Assembly (NCBI RefSeq): GCF_001424705.1 | Contig: NZ_LMRA01000002.1 | Span: 1 to 64,000 of the forward strand | Reading direction: 5' to 3' | From: Methylobacterium sp. Leaf465 | GTDB lineage: Bacteria > Pseudomonadota > Alphaproteobacteria > Rhizobiales > Beijerinckiaceae | Length of the DNA stretch: 64,000 nt | Shown here: positions 49,851-58,761 of the stretch, piece by piece | How positions within the stretch are numbered: position 1 is the stretch's first letter | How the letters are laid out: each line of letters starts with the position of its first letter | Notes under the pieces: generated by a model | Seen by the model: the letters and a program-made list of their open reading frames with translations, nothing else | Told to the model about the DNA's origin: nothing | Databases searched by the model: none | Position numbers and translations under genes: made by a program

Positions 49851-50690
49851 ATGCGGAGTAGAACCTTCGGGACGGCGGGGCCGGCGGTGCCCGTCATCGG
49901 ACAGGGCACGTGGCACCTCGACCAGGCGGACCGCGCCGCCGCGGTCGCGACCCTGCGGGCGGGCCTCGACGCCGGCCTGACGCATATCGACACCGCCGAG
50001 ATGTACGGCGAGGCCGAGCCCCTGGTGGGCGAGGCCATCGCGGGACGGCGCGCGGAGGTATTCCTGGTGTCGAAGGTGGTGCCCGGCAACGCCAGCCGGG
50101 CGGGGGTGGTCGCCGCCTGCGAGCGCTCGCTGAAGCGCCTCGGCACCGACCATCTCGACGCCTACCTGCTGCACTGGCCGGGCCGTTACCCGCTGGAGGA
50201 CACCATCGCGGGCTTCTCCGCCCTCAAGCAGGCGGGCAAGATCCGGTCCTGGGGGGTGAGCAACTTCGACGTCGCCGATCTCGACGAGGCCCTGGCGATC
50301 GCGGGGCCGGGCCAGATCGCCTGCAATCAGGTGCTCTACCATCTGAAGGAGCGCGCCATCGAGCACGCGGTGCTGCCCTGGTGCCGACGCAACGGCGTCG
50401 CCCTGGTCGGCTATTCGCCCTTCGGGAGCGGCGACTTCCCCGAGGCCGGACGCGCCGGAGGCCGGGTGCTCGCCCGCCTGGCGGAGGTGCACGGCACCAC
50501 GGCGCGGGCCATCGCCGTCGCGTTCCTGACCCGGGAGGAGGGCACCTTCACCATCCCGAAGACGGCGCGGCCCGAGCGGGCCCGGGCGAACGCGGCGGCG
50601 GGGTCGATCGGCCTGACGCCGGAGGATCGCGCCGCCCTCGAGGCGGCCTTCCCGCGCGGTCCACGCCCGCGCAGCCTGCCGATGCTGTAG
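49851..50690 (+). CDS. Aldo/keto reductase
   Basis: A 279-residue NADPH-dependent TIM-barrel reductase. The catalytic tetrad is visible: Asp and Tyr in HIDTAEMYGEAEPLVGEA, Lys in VFLVSKVVPGNA, and His in DAYLLHWPGRYPLEDT. The nucleotide loop includes SWGVSNFDVADLDEALAIAG and a later IPKTARPERARANA. It matches the AKR group of YeaE-type enzymes reducing methylglyoxal and other aldehydes. The start at 49851 (GCGAGGCGG ahead) is chosen over 49797, since the family begins at this point. It is co-directional with the porin gene, 74 bases away. Confidence 0.9.
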   Translation: MRSRTFGTAGPAVPVIGQGTWHLDQADRAAAVATLRAGLDAGLTHIDTAEMYGEAEPLVGEAIAGRRAEVFLVSKVVPGNASRAGVVAACERSLKRLGTDHLDAYLLHWPGRYPLEDTIAGFSALKQAGKIRSWGVSNFDVADLDEALAIAGPGQIACNQVLYHLKERAIEHAVLPWCRRNGVALVGYSPFGSGDFPEAGRAGGRVLARLAEVHGTTARAIAVAFLTREEGTFTIPKTARPERARANAAAGSIGLTPEDRAALEAAFPRGPRPRSLPML

Positions 50691-50764
50691 CGGCCGGGGC
50701 GAAGTTGTGGCCAAAGGCCGGGGAGGATCCGGTGCCGACGGTCGGCGCCGGGCCCCTGTGAGGA

Positions 50765-52051
50765 ATGCGTACGATGGTGCGATGGCTGGATCCGGTCGTC
50801 CTCGGCCTGTGCTGCCTCGCCGGCACCCCTGCGCTGTCCGAGGACGCCAAGACCGACAAGAGCCGGCCCGACACGCGCAATCCCGACCAGCCCAACGGCG
50901 AGACCCTGACGATCGACGAGAAGGGCATCACCCTGCGCTTCCCCGATGTCGCCAAGCTGCGCATCGGCGGCAAGCTGCAGCTCGATTACGGGGCGGCGGC
51001 CATCCGGCAGCCCGGCTTTCCCGAGCCCTTCCCGGAGAATTTCGCGGTGCGCCGGGCCTGGATCGAGAGCTATCTCACCCTTGGCAAGAGCCTGGAGCTC
51101 GCCCTCCAGTACGATTTCGCCGACCCGATGCGGCCGATCAATGACGCGGCCGCCGCCTATACGGGCTTCGCGAACACCCTCCTGACGGTAGGCAACATGA
51201 AGGAGCCCTTCAGCCTCGACCAGCTGACCGGCGACAACAACACCCTGTTCACCGAGCGCTCGCTCGCCGACGCCTTCGCGCCGGCCCGCAATTTCGGTTT
51301 CGCGCTCGGCCGCCACGGAGAGGACTGGACGGTGGTCGCCAGCGTCTTCGGCGGCAACGCCAATACCGGGGTCGGCAGCGAGGGCGTCGCCGCCACGGGG
51401 CGCGCCACCTACGCGCCGATCCACGAGGACGAACGGGTGCTGCATCTCGGCCTCGCCGGAAGCTTTCGCGATCTGCCCCGCGACGGGCAGGGGCTGTCGC
51501 TGTCGAGCCGGTCCGAGGCGTTCCTGTACCAGCGCGACTTCGTCGACACCGGCGCCATCCGCGACGCGTCGGGCGTCCGTCGCATCGGCCTCGAGGCGGC
51601 CTATCGCGACGGCCCGTTCCTGGTCCAGGCCGAGTACATCCGCACGGAGGTGGAGCGCTTCGGGGGCGCCCGCACGGTCGGCTTCCAGGGCGGCTACGTC
51701 CAGGCCAGCCTCATTCTCAACGGCAAGGGCCGCGCCTACAAGCTCGCCCCCGATTACGGTGCCACCTACGCGATCTTCTCCGGCGTGCAGGTGGCGGAGG
51801 CCGACCGTGTCTCGCGGGGCGGGATCGGCGTCTTCGAACTCGGCACCCGCTTCAGCGCCATCGACCTCGACGATGCCGGCATTCGCGGCGGCATCGAGCG
51901 CGACGTCACGGTCGGACTGAACTGGTACCCCGACCGCAACATCCGCGTGGTCGCCGACTACGTCCGCTCGCATACCAGCCCGTCGGCGGTGCAGGGCGGC
52001 CGCACCATCGACGCGGACAGCTTCATCGGGCGGTTTCAGCTCTACTGGTAG
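50765..52051 (+). CDS. Outer-membrane porin, OprO/OprP-type
   Basis: A 428-residue protein with a signal peptide (MVRWLDPVVLGLCCLAGTPA, cleaved near ALSE). The ATG at 50774 is an equally good start. The mature chain has alternating amphipathic strands (LRIGGKLQLDYGAAAI, RRAWIESYLTLGKSLELALQ, RRIGLEAAYRDGPFLVQAEY, VTVGLNWYPDRNIRVVADYV) of a beta-barrel, and ends in the aromatic FQLYW needed for assembly by the BAM machinery. RAWIESYLTLGKSLELALQY is reminiscent of the OprP (phosphate-selective) family. The ion it passes is unknown. No Pho-box was identified upstream. Confidence 0.85.
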   Translation: MRTMVRWLDPVVLGLCCLAGTPALSEDAKTDKSRPDTRNPDQPNGETLTIDEKGITLRFPDVAKLRIGGKLQLDYGAAAIRQPGFPEPFPENFAVRRAWIESYLTLGKSLELALQYDFADPMRPINDAAAAYTGFANTLLTVGNMKEPFSLDQLTGDNNTLFTERSLADAFAPARNFGFALGRHGEDWTVVASVFGGNANTGVGSEGVAATGRATYAPIHEDERVLHLGLAGSFRDLPRDGQGLSLSSRSEAFLYQRDFVDTGAIRDASGVRRIGLEAAYRDGPFLVQAEYIRTEVERFGGARTVGFQGGYVQASLILNGKGRAYKLAPDYGATYAIFSGVQVAEADRVSRGGIGVFELGTRFSAIDLDDAGIRGGIERDVTVGLNWYPDRNIRVVADYVRSHTSPSAVQGGRTIDADSFIGRFQLYW

Positions 52052-52166
52052 GCGGTTCGGGATGGCCTAAGCCCGTTGGGCAGGCTTGCGGCCGGCCCCC
52101 GGGGCGATGCTACGATGCGCCGGCAGGCCGGGCCGCGCCCGGCGATCCGGGTCGGCATGACGATCC

Positions 52167-53684
52167 ATGGAACGCACGGAAGTCCTGATCGTGGGCGCCG
52201 GGCCCACGGGGCTGGTCCTCGCCCTGTGGTTGACACGGCTCGGCATCCGCGTCCGGATCATCGACCGGACAGCGGGGCCCGGCACCGCCTCCCGGGCGCT
52301 CGGAATCCAGGCGCGCACCCTCGAACTCTACCGCCTCCTCGGCGTCGCCGAGGCGGTCGCCGCCGCGGGGCACCGGGTGCCGGCCGTCAACGTCTGGACC
52401 GCCGGCACCCGGCGCGCCCGCGTGGCCTTCGCGGCCGACCCGCGGAACCCGACGCCCTATCCTTTCCTGCTGATCTACCCGCAGGACGCGCACGAGCGGC
52501 TCCTGATCGATCGTCTCGCCGCGGCCGGGATCCGGGTTGAGCGAGGCACCGAACTCATCGGGTTCACGCAGGACAGGGCGCGCGTCGTCGCCACCCTGCG
52601 CACGGCCGAGGGAGCGCCGGCCCAGGTGGCGACCGCCTATCTTGCCGGGTGCGACGGCGCCCGCTCGACGGTGCGCGAGACCCTGGGCATCGGGTTCCCG
52701 GGCGGCACCTACGATCGCTTCTTCTACGTCGCCGATCTCGCCGCGGACGGCCCGGCCATCGACGGCGAGATCCATCTCAACCTCGACGGGGCCGCCGATT
52801 TCCTCGCCGTGTTCCCCCTGGCGGAGCGCGGGCGGGCGCGCCTCGTCGGAACGATGCGCGACGATCAGGCCGGTCGCGGCGAGCGCCTGACCTTCGACGA
52901 GATCGCCGTTACGGCGCTGGAGCGGCTGCGGATCGCGCCGCGGACCGTGAATTGGTTCTCGACCTACCGGGTGCATCACCGGGTCGCCGACCGCTTTCGC
53001 GACGGGCGCGCCTTCCTGCTCGGGGATGCGGGACACATTCACAGCCCGGCCGGCGGGCAGGGCATGAACACCGGCATCGGCGACGCGATGAATCTCGGCT
53101 GGAAGCTCGCCGCCTGTCTCCGGGGGCGGGCCGACGACGCTTTGCTCGACACCTACGAGACCGAGCGGATCGGCTTTGCCCGCCGGCTCGTCGCGACGAC
53201 GGACCGGGTGTTTACCCTGGCGACGTCGGAGACCCCGCTGGCGCAGCTCGGGCGGACCACCCTCGCGCCCCTGCTGGCACGGCTCGTCGCCGGTTCCCCG
53301 GCCCTCCGGCGCTACCTGTTCCGAACGATCGGGCAGATCGCCCTGGCCTACCGGCACAGCGCGCTCAGCGCCGGCCGGGCGGGCCGGGTCCATGGCGGGG
53401 ACCGGCTGCCTTGGGTGCCGGGCGCGGAGGTGGACGACCCGGAATGGCGGGTGCGGGTCCACGGGGCGGCGGCGCCGGACCTGGCGCGCTGGTGCGGTCA
53501 GCAGGGTCTGCGCCTGCACGTCTGCGCCTGGAGCCCCGAGGCCGAGCGCGTCGGCCTTGCCCGGGACGCCCTCTACCTCGTGCGGCCCGACGGCTACGTG
53601 GCCCTCGCCGATGGGCAAGCCTCCGTCTCGACGCTGGCCGCCTTCCAGGCGCAGCACGGGCTGACCTGGGGAGCGGACGACTGA
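52167..53684 (+). CDS. FAD-dependent monooxygenase (PheA/TfdB class A)
   Basis: A 505-residue flavoprotein hydroxylase. Residues 9-16 hold the dinucleotide motif VGAGPTGL, then SRALGIQARTLELYRLLGVA. The D-G motif is YLAGCDGARSTVRETLGIGF, and the second FAD motif is FLLGDAGHIHSPAGGQGMNT followed by GIGDAMNLGWKL. The C-terminal thioredoxin-like part (RLHVCAWSPEAERVGLARDA) completes the TfdB/PheA layout. Such enzymes hydroxylate phenolic or polyketide aromatics with NAD(P)H. No aromatic-degradation genes lie next to it, so the substrate is open. Separate from the porin by 115 bases. Confidence 0.85.
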   Translation: MERTEVLIVGAGPTGLVLALWLTRLGIRVRIIDRTAGPGTASRALGIQARTLELYRLLGVAEAVAAAGHRVPAVNVWTAGTRRARVAFAADPRNPTPYPFLLIYPQDAHERLLIDRLAAAGIRVERGTELIGFTQDRARVVATLRTAEGAPAQVATAYLAGCDGARSTVRETLGIGFPGGTYDRFFYVADLAADGPAIDGEIHLNLDGAADFLAVFPLAERGRARLVGTMRDDQAGRGERLTFDEIAVTALERLRIAPRTVNWFSTYRVHHRVADRFRDGRAFLLGDAGHIHSPAGGQGMNTGIGDAMNLGWKLAACLRGRADDALLDTYETERIGFARRLVATTDRVFTLATSETPLAQLGRTTLAPLLARLVAGSPALRRYLFRTIGQIALAYRHSALSAGRAGRVHGGDRLPWVPGAEVDDPEWRVRVHGAAAPDLARWCGQQGLRLHVCAWSPEAERVGLARDALYLVRPDGYVALADGQASVSTLAAFQAQHGLTWGADD

Positions 53685-53797
53685 CATTGGTCCGGCTGGA
53701 CCGGAGCCAGGACCGTATCCGCCGGCTCGCGCTGCGCCTGGGCGAAGCGCGGACCCGTCACCCCGCAGCAACGATTGGAGGGGATCCGGAGCCGGCG

Positions 53798-55999
53798 CTA
53801 CTCGCCGACCCCGAACAGCTTCTCGAGGAAGTTGCGGTCGTCCTGGCTCGGGCCGCGGCTCGCATCCGCGTGGCGGGCGGCCGGGCGCGGCGGGGCGGCG
53901 GCCTGCGGCTCGCCCAGGAGGGCGCCGATCAGGCCACCCGGGGTGCTGTTGGTGACGGCGGGCTCGGACGACGGGCCGCGGTTGCGCCAGCGATTGGCGC
54001 CGGGGAGCATCACCGGGCTCTGGCCCTTCAGCGCCACGGTCATGTAGGCCTTCCAGATCTCGCCCGGCAGGTTGCCGCCCGAGACCTTCTTCGTCGGCTC
54101 GCCGTCGTCGTTGCCGAGCCAGACGCCGGTCACCAGGGTGGCCGAGTAGCCGATGAACCAGGCATCGCGGAAGTCCTGGCTGGTGCCGGTCTTGCCGGCG
54201 AGATCCCAGCCCGGAACCTCCGCCTTCCTGGCGGTGCCGCTCACGAAGGTTTCGTGCATCATGGCGTTCATCATCGAGACCGCGTTGGCGTCGATGACGC
54301 GGCCGAGGCCGCCGTCCTTGCGCCGGTAGAGCACCTTGCCGTCGGCACTCTTCACGCTGGCGATGACGTAGGGGATCACCCCCGTGCCGCCATTGGCGAA
54401 GGCGGCGTAGGCGCCCACCATCTCCAGGGGCGTCACCTCCGAAGTGCCGAGCGCGATCGAACCGTTGGCCTGCAGCGGGGAGGAGATGCCGAGGCGCTGG
54501 GCCGTCTGCACCACGGTCTTGGGCCCGACCTCCTGGCCGAGGCGGACCGCCACGGTGTTGAGGGAGAGCGCGAGGGCGTCGCGTAGGGTCACCGCGCCCC
54601 GGTAATCGCGGGAATAGTTCTCCGGGCTCCAGCCCCTGATGCTGATCGGGGCGTCCTCCCGCACGGAATCGGGGGTCAGGCCGTGCTCGACCGCCGCGAG
54701 GTAGACGAAGGGCTTGAACGACGAGCCGGGCTGGCGCTTGGCCGTGGTGGCGCGGTTGAACTGGCTCTGGGCATAGTCGCGCCCGCCCACCAGGGCGCGG
54801 ATCGCCCCGTCCGGCTTCATCGAAACGAGGGCGCCCTGGGCGACGTTGTAGCGGCCGCCCTTCTGGTTCAGCTCGTCCACCAGCGCCTTCTCGCCGGCGG
54901 CCTGAAGGCCGGTCTCGACGGTGGTGGCGATGACGATGTCGCTCTCGAACTTCGGCACGAAGTCGTCGAGGACATCCATGACGAGGTCGGCGACGTAGTT
55001 GGCCGAGCCGCCGCCGCGTACACCGGCGGGCCGGGCCGGGGTCGCGAGCGCCAGCTTGACGTCGGAGGGCTTGGCGAAGCCCAGCTCCTCCATGGCGGCG
55101 AGCACCTGGGCGGCACGGACCTGGGCGGCGGGCAGGTTGCGGTTCGGCGCCAGGCGCGACGGCGCCTGCACGAGGCCGCCGAGCATGGCCGCCTCCGCCA
55201 GCGTCACGGCCTTGGCGGGCTTGCCGAAATAGCGCTGGGCCGCGGCCTCCACACCGTAGGCGCCGGCGCCGAAATAGACGCGGTTGAGGTAGAGCTCGAG
55301 GATCTCGTCCTTGCTGTACTTGTGCTCCAGCCAGAGGGCGAGGATCGCCTCCTGGATCTTTCGCGATGCGGAGCGTTCCGGGGTGAGGAACAGGTTCTTG
55401 GCGAGCTGCTGCGTCAGGGTCGAGCCGCCCTGCGACACGCCGCGGCGGGTCACGTTCTGGGCGACCGCGCGGGCGATGCCGACGGGATCGACGCCGAAAT
55501 GGCTGTAGAAGCGCCGGTCCTCGATGGCCACGAAGGCACGCGGCAGGTAGGGCGGCAGTTCCTTGATGCCGACCACCCGGCCGCCGGTCTCGCCGCGATT
55601 GGCCAGGAGCGAACCGTCGCTCGCCAGGATGGCGATGTTGGGCGGGCGCTTGGGGACCGCGAGCTGGTCGATCGGCGGCAGCTGCGACGCGTGGTAGGCC
55701 ACGAGCCCCGCGATGCCGATCACGCCCCAGAGGCCGAGGACGAGGACGCCGTAGACGAGCCGGCCGAGGATCGAGCGTCGGGCCCGGCGCGGCGCCTTGC
55801 GCAGCGCCCGTGATGGGGCGGGGGCACGGCTCTTCGCGCCGCGGCCGCCCCGTGAACCTGACTCGCCTCGTGCCACGCCGCCTCCCGCGCGATCGGCGCG
55901 CGAGAGCCGCAGATCGAGATCGGCCGGGTCCCCGACACGGCCCTCGGGCAGGTCGAAGTTCGGCTCCCCCCTGCCCGCGCCTCCACGTCCCTTCGCCAT
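53798..55999 (-). CDS. Class A penicillin-binding protein (PBP1A family)
   Basis: A 733-residue bifunctional cell-wall enzyme. The cytoplasmic N-terminus (1-79) is long and basic; the membrane anchor is about 80-101. The glycosyltransferase-51 domain has catalytic E160 in AFVAIEDRRFYSHFGVD, plus QGGSTLTQQLAKNLFL and ALWLEHKYSKDEILELYLNR. The transpeptidase domain has S426 in RQPGSSFKPF (SxxK), a SxN motif (SLNTVA) and KTGTS near residue 605-615. The tail is Pro/Ala-rich and ends NFLEKLFGVGE. The start at ATG 55999 is preferred to the in-frame TTG at 56017. It is the sole member of its transcription unit. Confidence 0.93.
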   Translation of the reverse strand: MAKGRGGAGRGEPNFDLPEGRVGDPADLDLRLSRADRAGGGVARGESGSRGGRGAKSRAPAPSRALRKAPRRARRSILGRLVYGVLVLGLWGVIGIAGLVAYHASQLPPIDQLAVPKRPPNIAILASDGSLLANRGETGGRVVGIKELPPYLPRAFVAIEDRRFYSHFGVDPVGIARAVAQNVTRRGVSQGGSTLTQQLAKNLFLTPERSASRKIQEAILALWLEHKYSKDEILELYLNRVYFGAGAYGVEAAAQRYFGKPAKAVTLAEAAMLGGLVQAPSRLAPNRNLPAAQVRAAQVLAAMEELGFAKPSDVKLALATPARPAGVRGGGSANYVADLVMDVLDDFVPKFESDIVIATTVETGLQAAGEKALVDELNQKGGRYNVAQGALVSMKPDGAIRALVGGRDYAQSQFNRATTAKRQPGSSFKPFVYLAAVEHGLTPDSVREDAPISIRGWSPENYSRDYRGAVTLRDALALSLNTVAVRLGQEVGPKTVVQTAQRLGISSPLQANGSIALGTSEVTPLEMVGAYAAFANGGTGVIPYVIASVKSADGKVLYRRKDGGLGRVIDANAVSMMNAMMHETFVSGTARKAEVPGWDLAGKTGTSQDFRDAWFIGYSATLVTGVWLGNDDGEPTKKVSGGNLPGEIWKAYMTVALKGQSPVMLPGANRWRNRGPSSEPAVTNSTPGGLIGALLGEPQAAAPPRPAARHADASRGPSQDDRNFLEKLFGVGE

Positions 56000-56226
56000 G
56001 CGTCCCGTCTGCCCCAAGGTTCGTTCGCGATTCGAGCGACCCTGCTAGCGCACGGTAATTGCGGCGGGTTTAAGGGGTGTTAACCGGCTGATTTTTCAAA
56101 GCCTTGAAAAACCAGGGGAAATTCGACGGCCCGCGCGGTTCGTGCACCGGATGTTCAGGGGGCGACCGGGGCGGCGGGAGCGGCCGCGCGGGCGCCCGCT
56201 CGACCCCCGCAACCCGGCGGGCCTGC

Positions 56227-56676
56227 TCACCCCTTCTTGCGCAGGGGCCGGACCGAGACGGAGCCGTGATCGCTGAATCCGGTGGCGGCGCCGAAGGCCT
56301 GCAGATCCGCCTGGTCGTGGCGGGCCAGCAACTGAATCTCGCCGCATCCGGCCGAGCGCGCCGCCTGCGAGGCCGCCTTGAGGAGAAGGCGGCCGATACC
56401 GCGCCGTCGGGCCTCGGGATCCACCAGCAGGGTGGTGATCTGCGCCGTGGGCAGGCTGGCCGTGAGGGAGGGATACCAGTGCAGGACGACGAGGCCGCTC
56501 GGCGGACCCCAGTCGACCGCGACGAAGGCCGCGCCCGAGCCGTGCCGCAGGGCCTCGATCCGCTCGGCCAAAGTCTCGCTCGCGGCGGGGTGGCCGGTGC
56601 CGCGCAGAAGTTCGGCGAGGCCCGCCGCGTCGCTGCCGTTCGCCGCCCGGATCTCCAGCCCGTAACGGCTCGCCAC
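56227..56676 (-). CDS. GNAT-family N-acetyltransferase
   Basis: A 149-residue GCN5-related acetyltransferase. The acetyl-CoA-binding motif is ITTLLVDPEARRRGIGRLLL (R/Q-x-x-G-x-G/A), preceded by the beta-bulge strand GLVVLHWYPSL and followed by KAASQAARSAGCGEIQLLAR and FGAATGFSDHGSVSVRP, the last motif before the tail KKG. Residues 1-60 form the N-terminal helix-strand part. The acceptor is unknown. It begins at ATG 56676 and is followed, on the same strand, by no other gene for 170 bases. Confidence 0.88.
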   Translation of the reverse strand: MASRYGLEIRAANGSDAAGLAELLRGTGHPAASETLAERIEALRHGSGAAFVAVDWGPPSGLVVLHWYPSLTASLPTAQITTLLVDPEARRRGIGRLLLKAASQAARSAGCGEIQLLARHDQADLQAFGAATGFSDHGSVSVRPLRKKG

Positions 56677-56736
56677 GCATCGCTCCGGTCGGCTCCCCCG
56701 GCCGGAGCCGGCGGAGCGAGGGTCTTGCGGGTGGTT

Positions 56737-57060
56737 CTAGTCCCGGCGCATCAGGCCGAACAGGGCGAAACCCGCCAGGGCCGCGAGACCGAGGGCGAGA
56801 CCGCGATTGTCCTGGAAGCGGCTCGCCACGGCCTGTCCTGCGGCCCGCAGGTCGTTGCCCTGGGGCGAGCCGCTGAGGATGCGCTCGGCCCGGGCATGGT
56901 TCTCCGGCCGGGTCGCGATCGACACTTCGAAGGCGTCGTCGTCCACGCGGTCGATCTCGATGCTGTTGCGGGCGAAGCCGGCGCGCGACAGACGATCCCG
57001 TGCCACGCGGGCGGCCCTGAGAGACGGAACGGTCACGGTCGCCAACACGCTGTCAGACAT
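56737..57060 (-). CDS. Small protein with C-terminal membrane anchor
   Basis: A 107-residue protein starting MSDSVLATVTVPSLRAARVA. The start at 57060 is supported by GGGAG about 8 bases ahead. Residues 1-80 are soluble, with beta-alpha pattern (IEIDRVDDDAFEVSIATRPE); the end (GLALGLAALAGFALFGLMRR) is a single hydrophobic segment with a positive stop, i.e. tail-anchored. The layout (VLATVTVP ... RD-rich ... ) resembles the general stress protein 17M-like/heavy-metal-associated fold, but the match is not clear. Expected at the inner membrane. No partner gene. Confidence 0.6.
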   Translation of the reverse strand: MSDSVLATVTVPSLRAARVARDRLSRAGFARNSIEIDRVDDDAFEVSIATRPENHARAERILSGSPQGNDLRAAGQAVASRFQDNRGLALGLAALAGFALFGLMRRD

Positions 57061-57219
57061 CAAGTTTTCTCCCTGTTCGGCAGACCCAACCACGGCCGCG
57101 GGAATACGGTTCCGTGATCGCGGGTTCTGAGCGTGACGGGCGGCCCGGCCTTAAGCTTCCCGCAACCACCCTGGACCTAAGCCCGGGCCTCGCCCGGCGG
57201 GTTCCCACCCGCGCGGGCC

Positions 57220-57450
57220 ATGACGAGGAGCCTGCCGGACTTGCGCGATCCGTTCGTTCCTGCCGCCCTTGCCGACCGCCTCCGGGAGAAGCGCCGAAGG
57301 CCGCGGTCCCGCGACGCCCTGGCCTACGAGCCGGCCAAGCCGGTCTTCGCCGAACTCCTCGATGCGCGCGGGCATGGCACCGGCCAGTTCGTGCGGCTGT
57401 CGCAGGGCATGGTGGAGGCGATCACGCGAGGCGCCCGCGCGGACACCTGA
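57220..57450 (+). CDS. Small basic protein, unknown function
   Basis: A 76-residue frame starting MTRSLPDLRDPFVPAALADR. It has an Arg-rich middle (LREKRRRPRSRDALAYEPAK) and an amphipathic end (FAELLDARGHGTGQFVRLSQ). There is no strong ribosome-binding site, and part of the frame overlaps open frames in the other strand. Composition is still coding-like rather than the Arg/Pro pattern of shadow frames. Convergent with the gene at 57461-57754, with stops 10 bases apart. Confidence 0.4.
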   Translation: MTRSLPDLRDPFVPAALADRLREKRRRPRSRDALAYEPAKPVFAELLDARGHGTGQFVRLSQGMVEAITRGARADT

Positions 57451-57460
57451 TCGATCGGGG

Positions 57461-57754
57461 TCAGCGGTCGCAGCCGATGCAGATGTCGCGCACCATGCGC
57501 TCGCGCCCGTGTCCCGTGCGCTGGTTCGGCAGGTGTCCGTCGAAGGCCTGCTCCGCCGCGCGGGTCGGCGGCGGAACCGGCTTCGGCGGCTCGGGCGCGG
57601 CCGGTTTCGGCGCGGGGGCGGTCAGGGCCATGTACTGCGCCGCGGCGGGCGCCGGAGCGAAACCGGGCACCAGACCGGCGAGGGCGAGACCCAGGGAGGC
57701 CCACCGAGGGCGGGCGCGACCGAGTGGGGCGGTCGCGGGACGTCGCGTGGCCAT
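57461..57754 (-). CDS. Small secreted Pro-rich protein
   Basis: A 97-residue precursor. After a basic stretch (MATRRPATAPLGRARPRWAS) comes a hydrophobic core (LGLALAGLVPGFAPAPAAA) and a cleavage site near AAQ. The mature part is Pro/Ala-rich (APAPKPAAPEPPKPVPPPTR) and ends with a small Cys pair in RMVRDICIGCDR. Proline-rich linkers with a C-terminal cysteine motif are common in envelope proteins. Function unknown. Confidence 0.6.
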   Translation of the reverse strand: MATRRPATAPLGRARPRWASLGLALAGLVPGFAPAPAAAQYMALTAPAPKPAAPEPPKPVPPPTRAAEQAFDGHLPNQRTGHGRERMVRDICIGCDR

Positions 57755-57899
57755 CGAAGCCTCCGATCGTGGGCTCTCGGTGCGAATCGCCGCCGACCGC
57801 CATGCGGCGATCCGGCGTCCGGCCTAACGGGAACGAGGGCAGTCAGGGATCGTTCCCCGTCCCTTTGGCCGGCCCCCGGGGCCGGATGGGACCGCATCC

Positions 57900-58757
57900 A
57901 TGCTGCACCTCCTCGTGGCCGATGGGAACGACCGGTCCGGACGGGCCGATCACGTCTCAGCCACCGGCGTCACCTCGGCGGAAGCCTATGCGGAGGTCCT
58001 GCGCCAGATCTCACCCGGGGTCGACTGCACCCTGATCACCCCGGCCGACGCCGATGCGGCTTTGTCCCCCGGGACGCGGCTCGCCGGCTTCGACGCCCTC
58101 TTCCTCACGGGATCGACGCTCCACGTCTGCGACGCGTCCGACGCCGTGCGGCGCCAGATCGACCTCGTGCGCGAAGCCCTCGGCGCAGGGCTTCCGGTCT
58201 TCGGCTCGTGCTGGGGCGTCCAGGTCGCCGCGGTGGTGGCCGGCGGCCATGCGGCCCGCAACCCGAAGGGTCCGGAATACGGATTCTCGCGCGATCTCGT
58301 GCGCACCGAGGCCGGGCGGGCGCACCCGCTCCTCGCCGGGCGGGGCGAGCGCTTCGATGCCCCCGCCATGCATCTCGACGCCGTCATCACGCCGCCGGCC
58401 CACGCCACGGTGCTGGCGGGCAACGCGGTCCTGTCGGTCCAGGCGATCGAGATCCGGCACGGGGCCGGCGTGTTCTGGGGCACGCAGTACCACCCCGAAC
58501 TCGATCTCGACGCCCTGGCCGCGATGCTGCGCCTCAGCGCCGAGGACGTGGTGGAGGCGGGCGCGCTGCCCGACCGCGCGGCGGTGGAGGCCTATGCGGC
58601 GGACCTCTGCCGCATCCATGCTGACCCGGAGGGACACCGGGACCGGATCGCCCGCCACCGGCTCGGCCCCGACCTGCTGGAGCCGGCCCGCCGGCGGGCG
58701 GAGATCGGGAACTTCCTCGACCGTCTCGTCCGGCCGCGGGTCGAGGCCGCGGCCTGA
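57900..58757 (+). CDS. Class I glutamine amidotransferase-like protein
   Basis: A 285-residue protein with a GMP-synthase-type glutaminase fold. The nucleophile is C104 in PVFGSCWGVQVAAVV, and the His-Glu pair is in GTQYHPELDLDALAAML. The N-terminal part FDALFLTGSTLHVCDASDAV is typical of stand-alone class I GATases. After about residue 215 a C-terminal extension (DLCRIHADPEGHRDRIARHR) follows that is not part of the GATase fold. Relatives can hydrolyse gamma-glutamyl compounds. ATG 57900 is the start. It is convergent with the acyltransferase gene, four bases apart. Confidence 0.85.
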   Translation: MLHLLVADGNDRSGRADHVSATGVTSAEAYAEVLRQISPGVDCTLITPADADAALSPGTRLAGFDALFLTGSTLHVCDASDAVRRQIDLVREALGAGLPVFGSCWGVQVAAVVAGGHAARNPKGPEYGFSRDLVRTEAGRAHPLLAGRGERFDAPAMHLDAVITPPAHATVLAGNAVLSVQAIEIRHGAGVFWGTQYHPELDLDALAAMLRLSAEDVVEAGALPDRAAVEAYAADLCRIHADPEGHRDRIARHRLGPDLLEPARRRAEIGNFLDRLVRPRVEAAA

Positions 58758-58761
58758 GGGC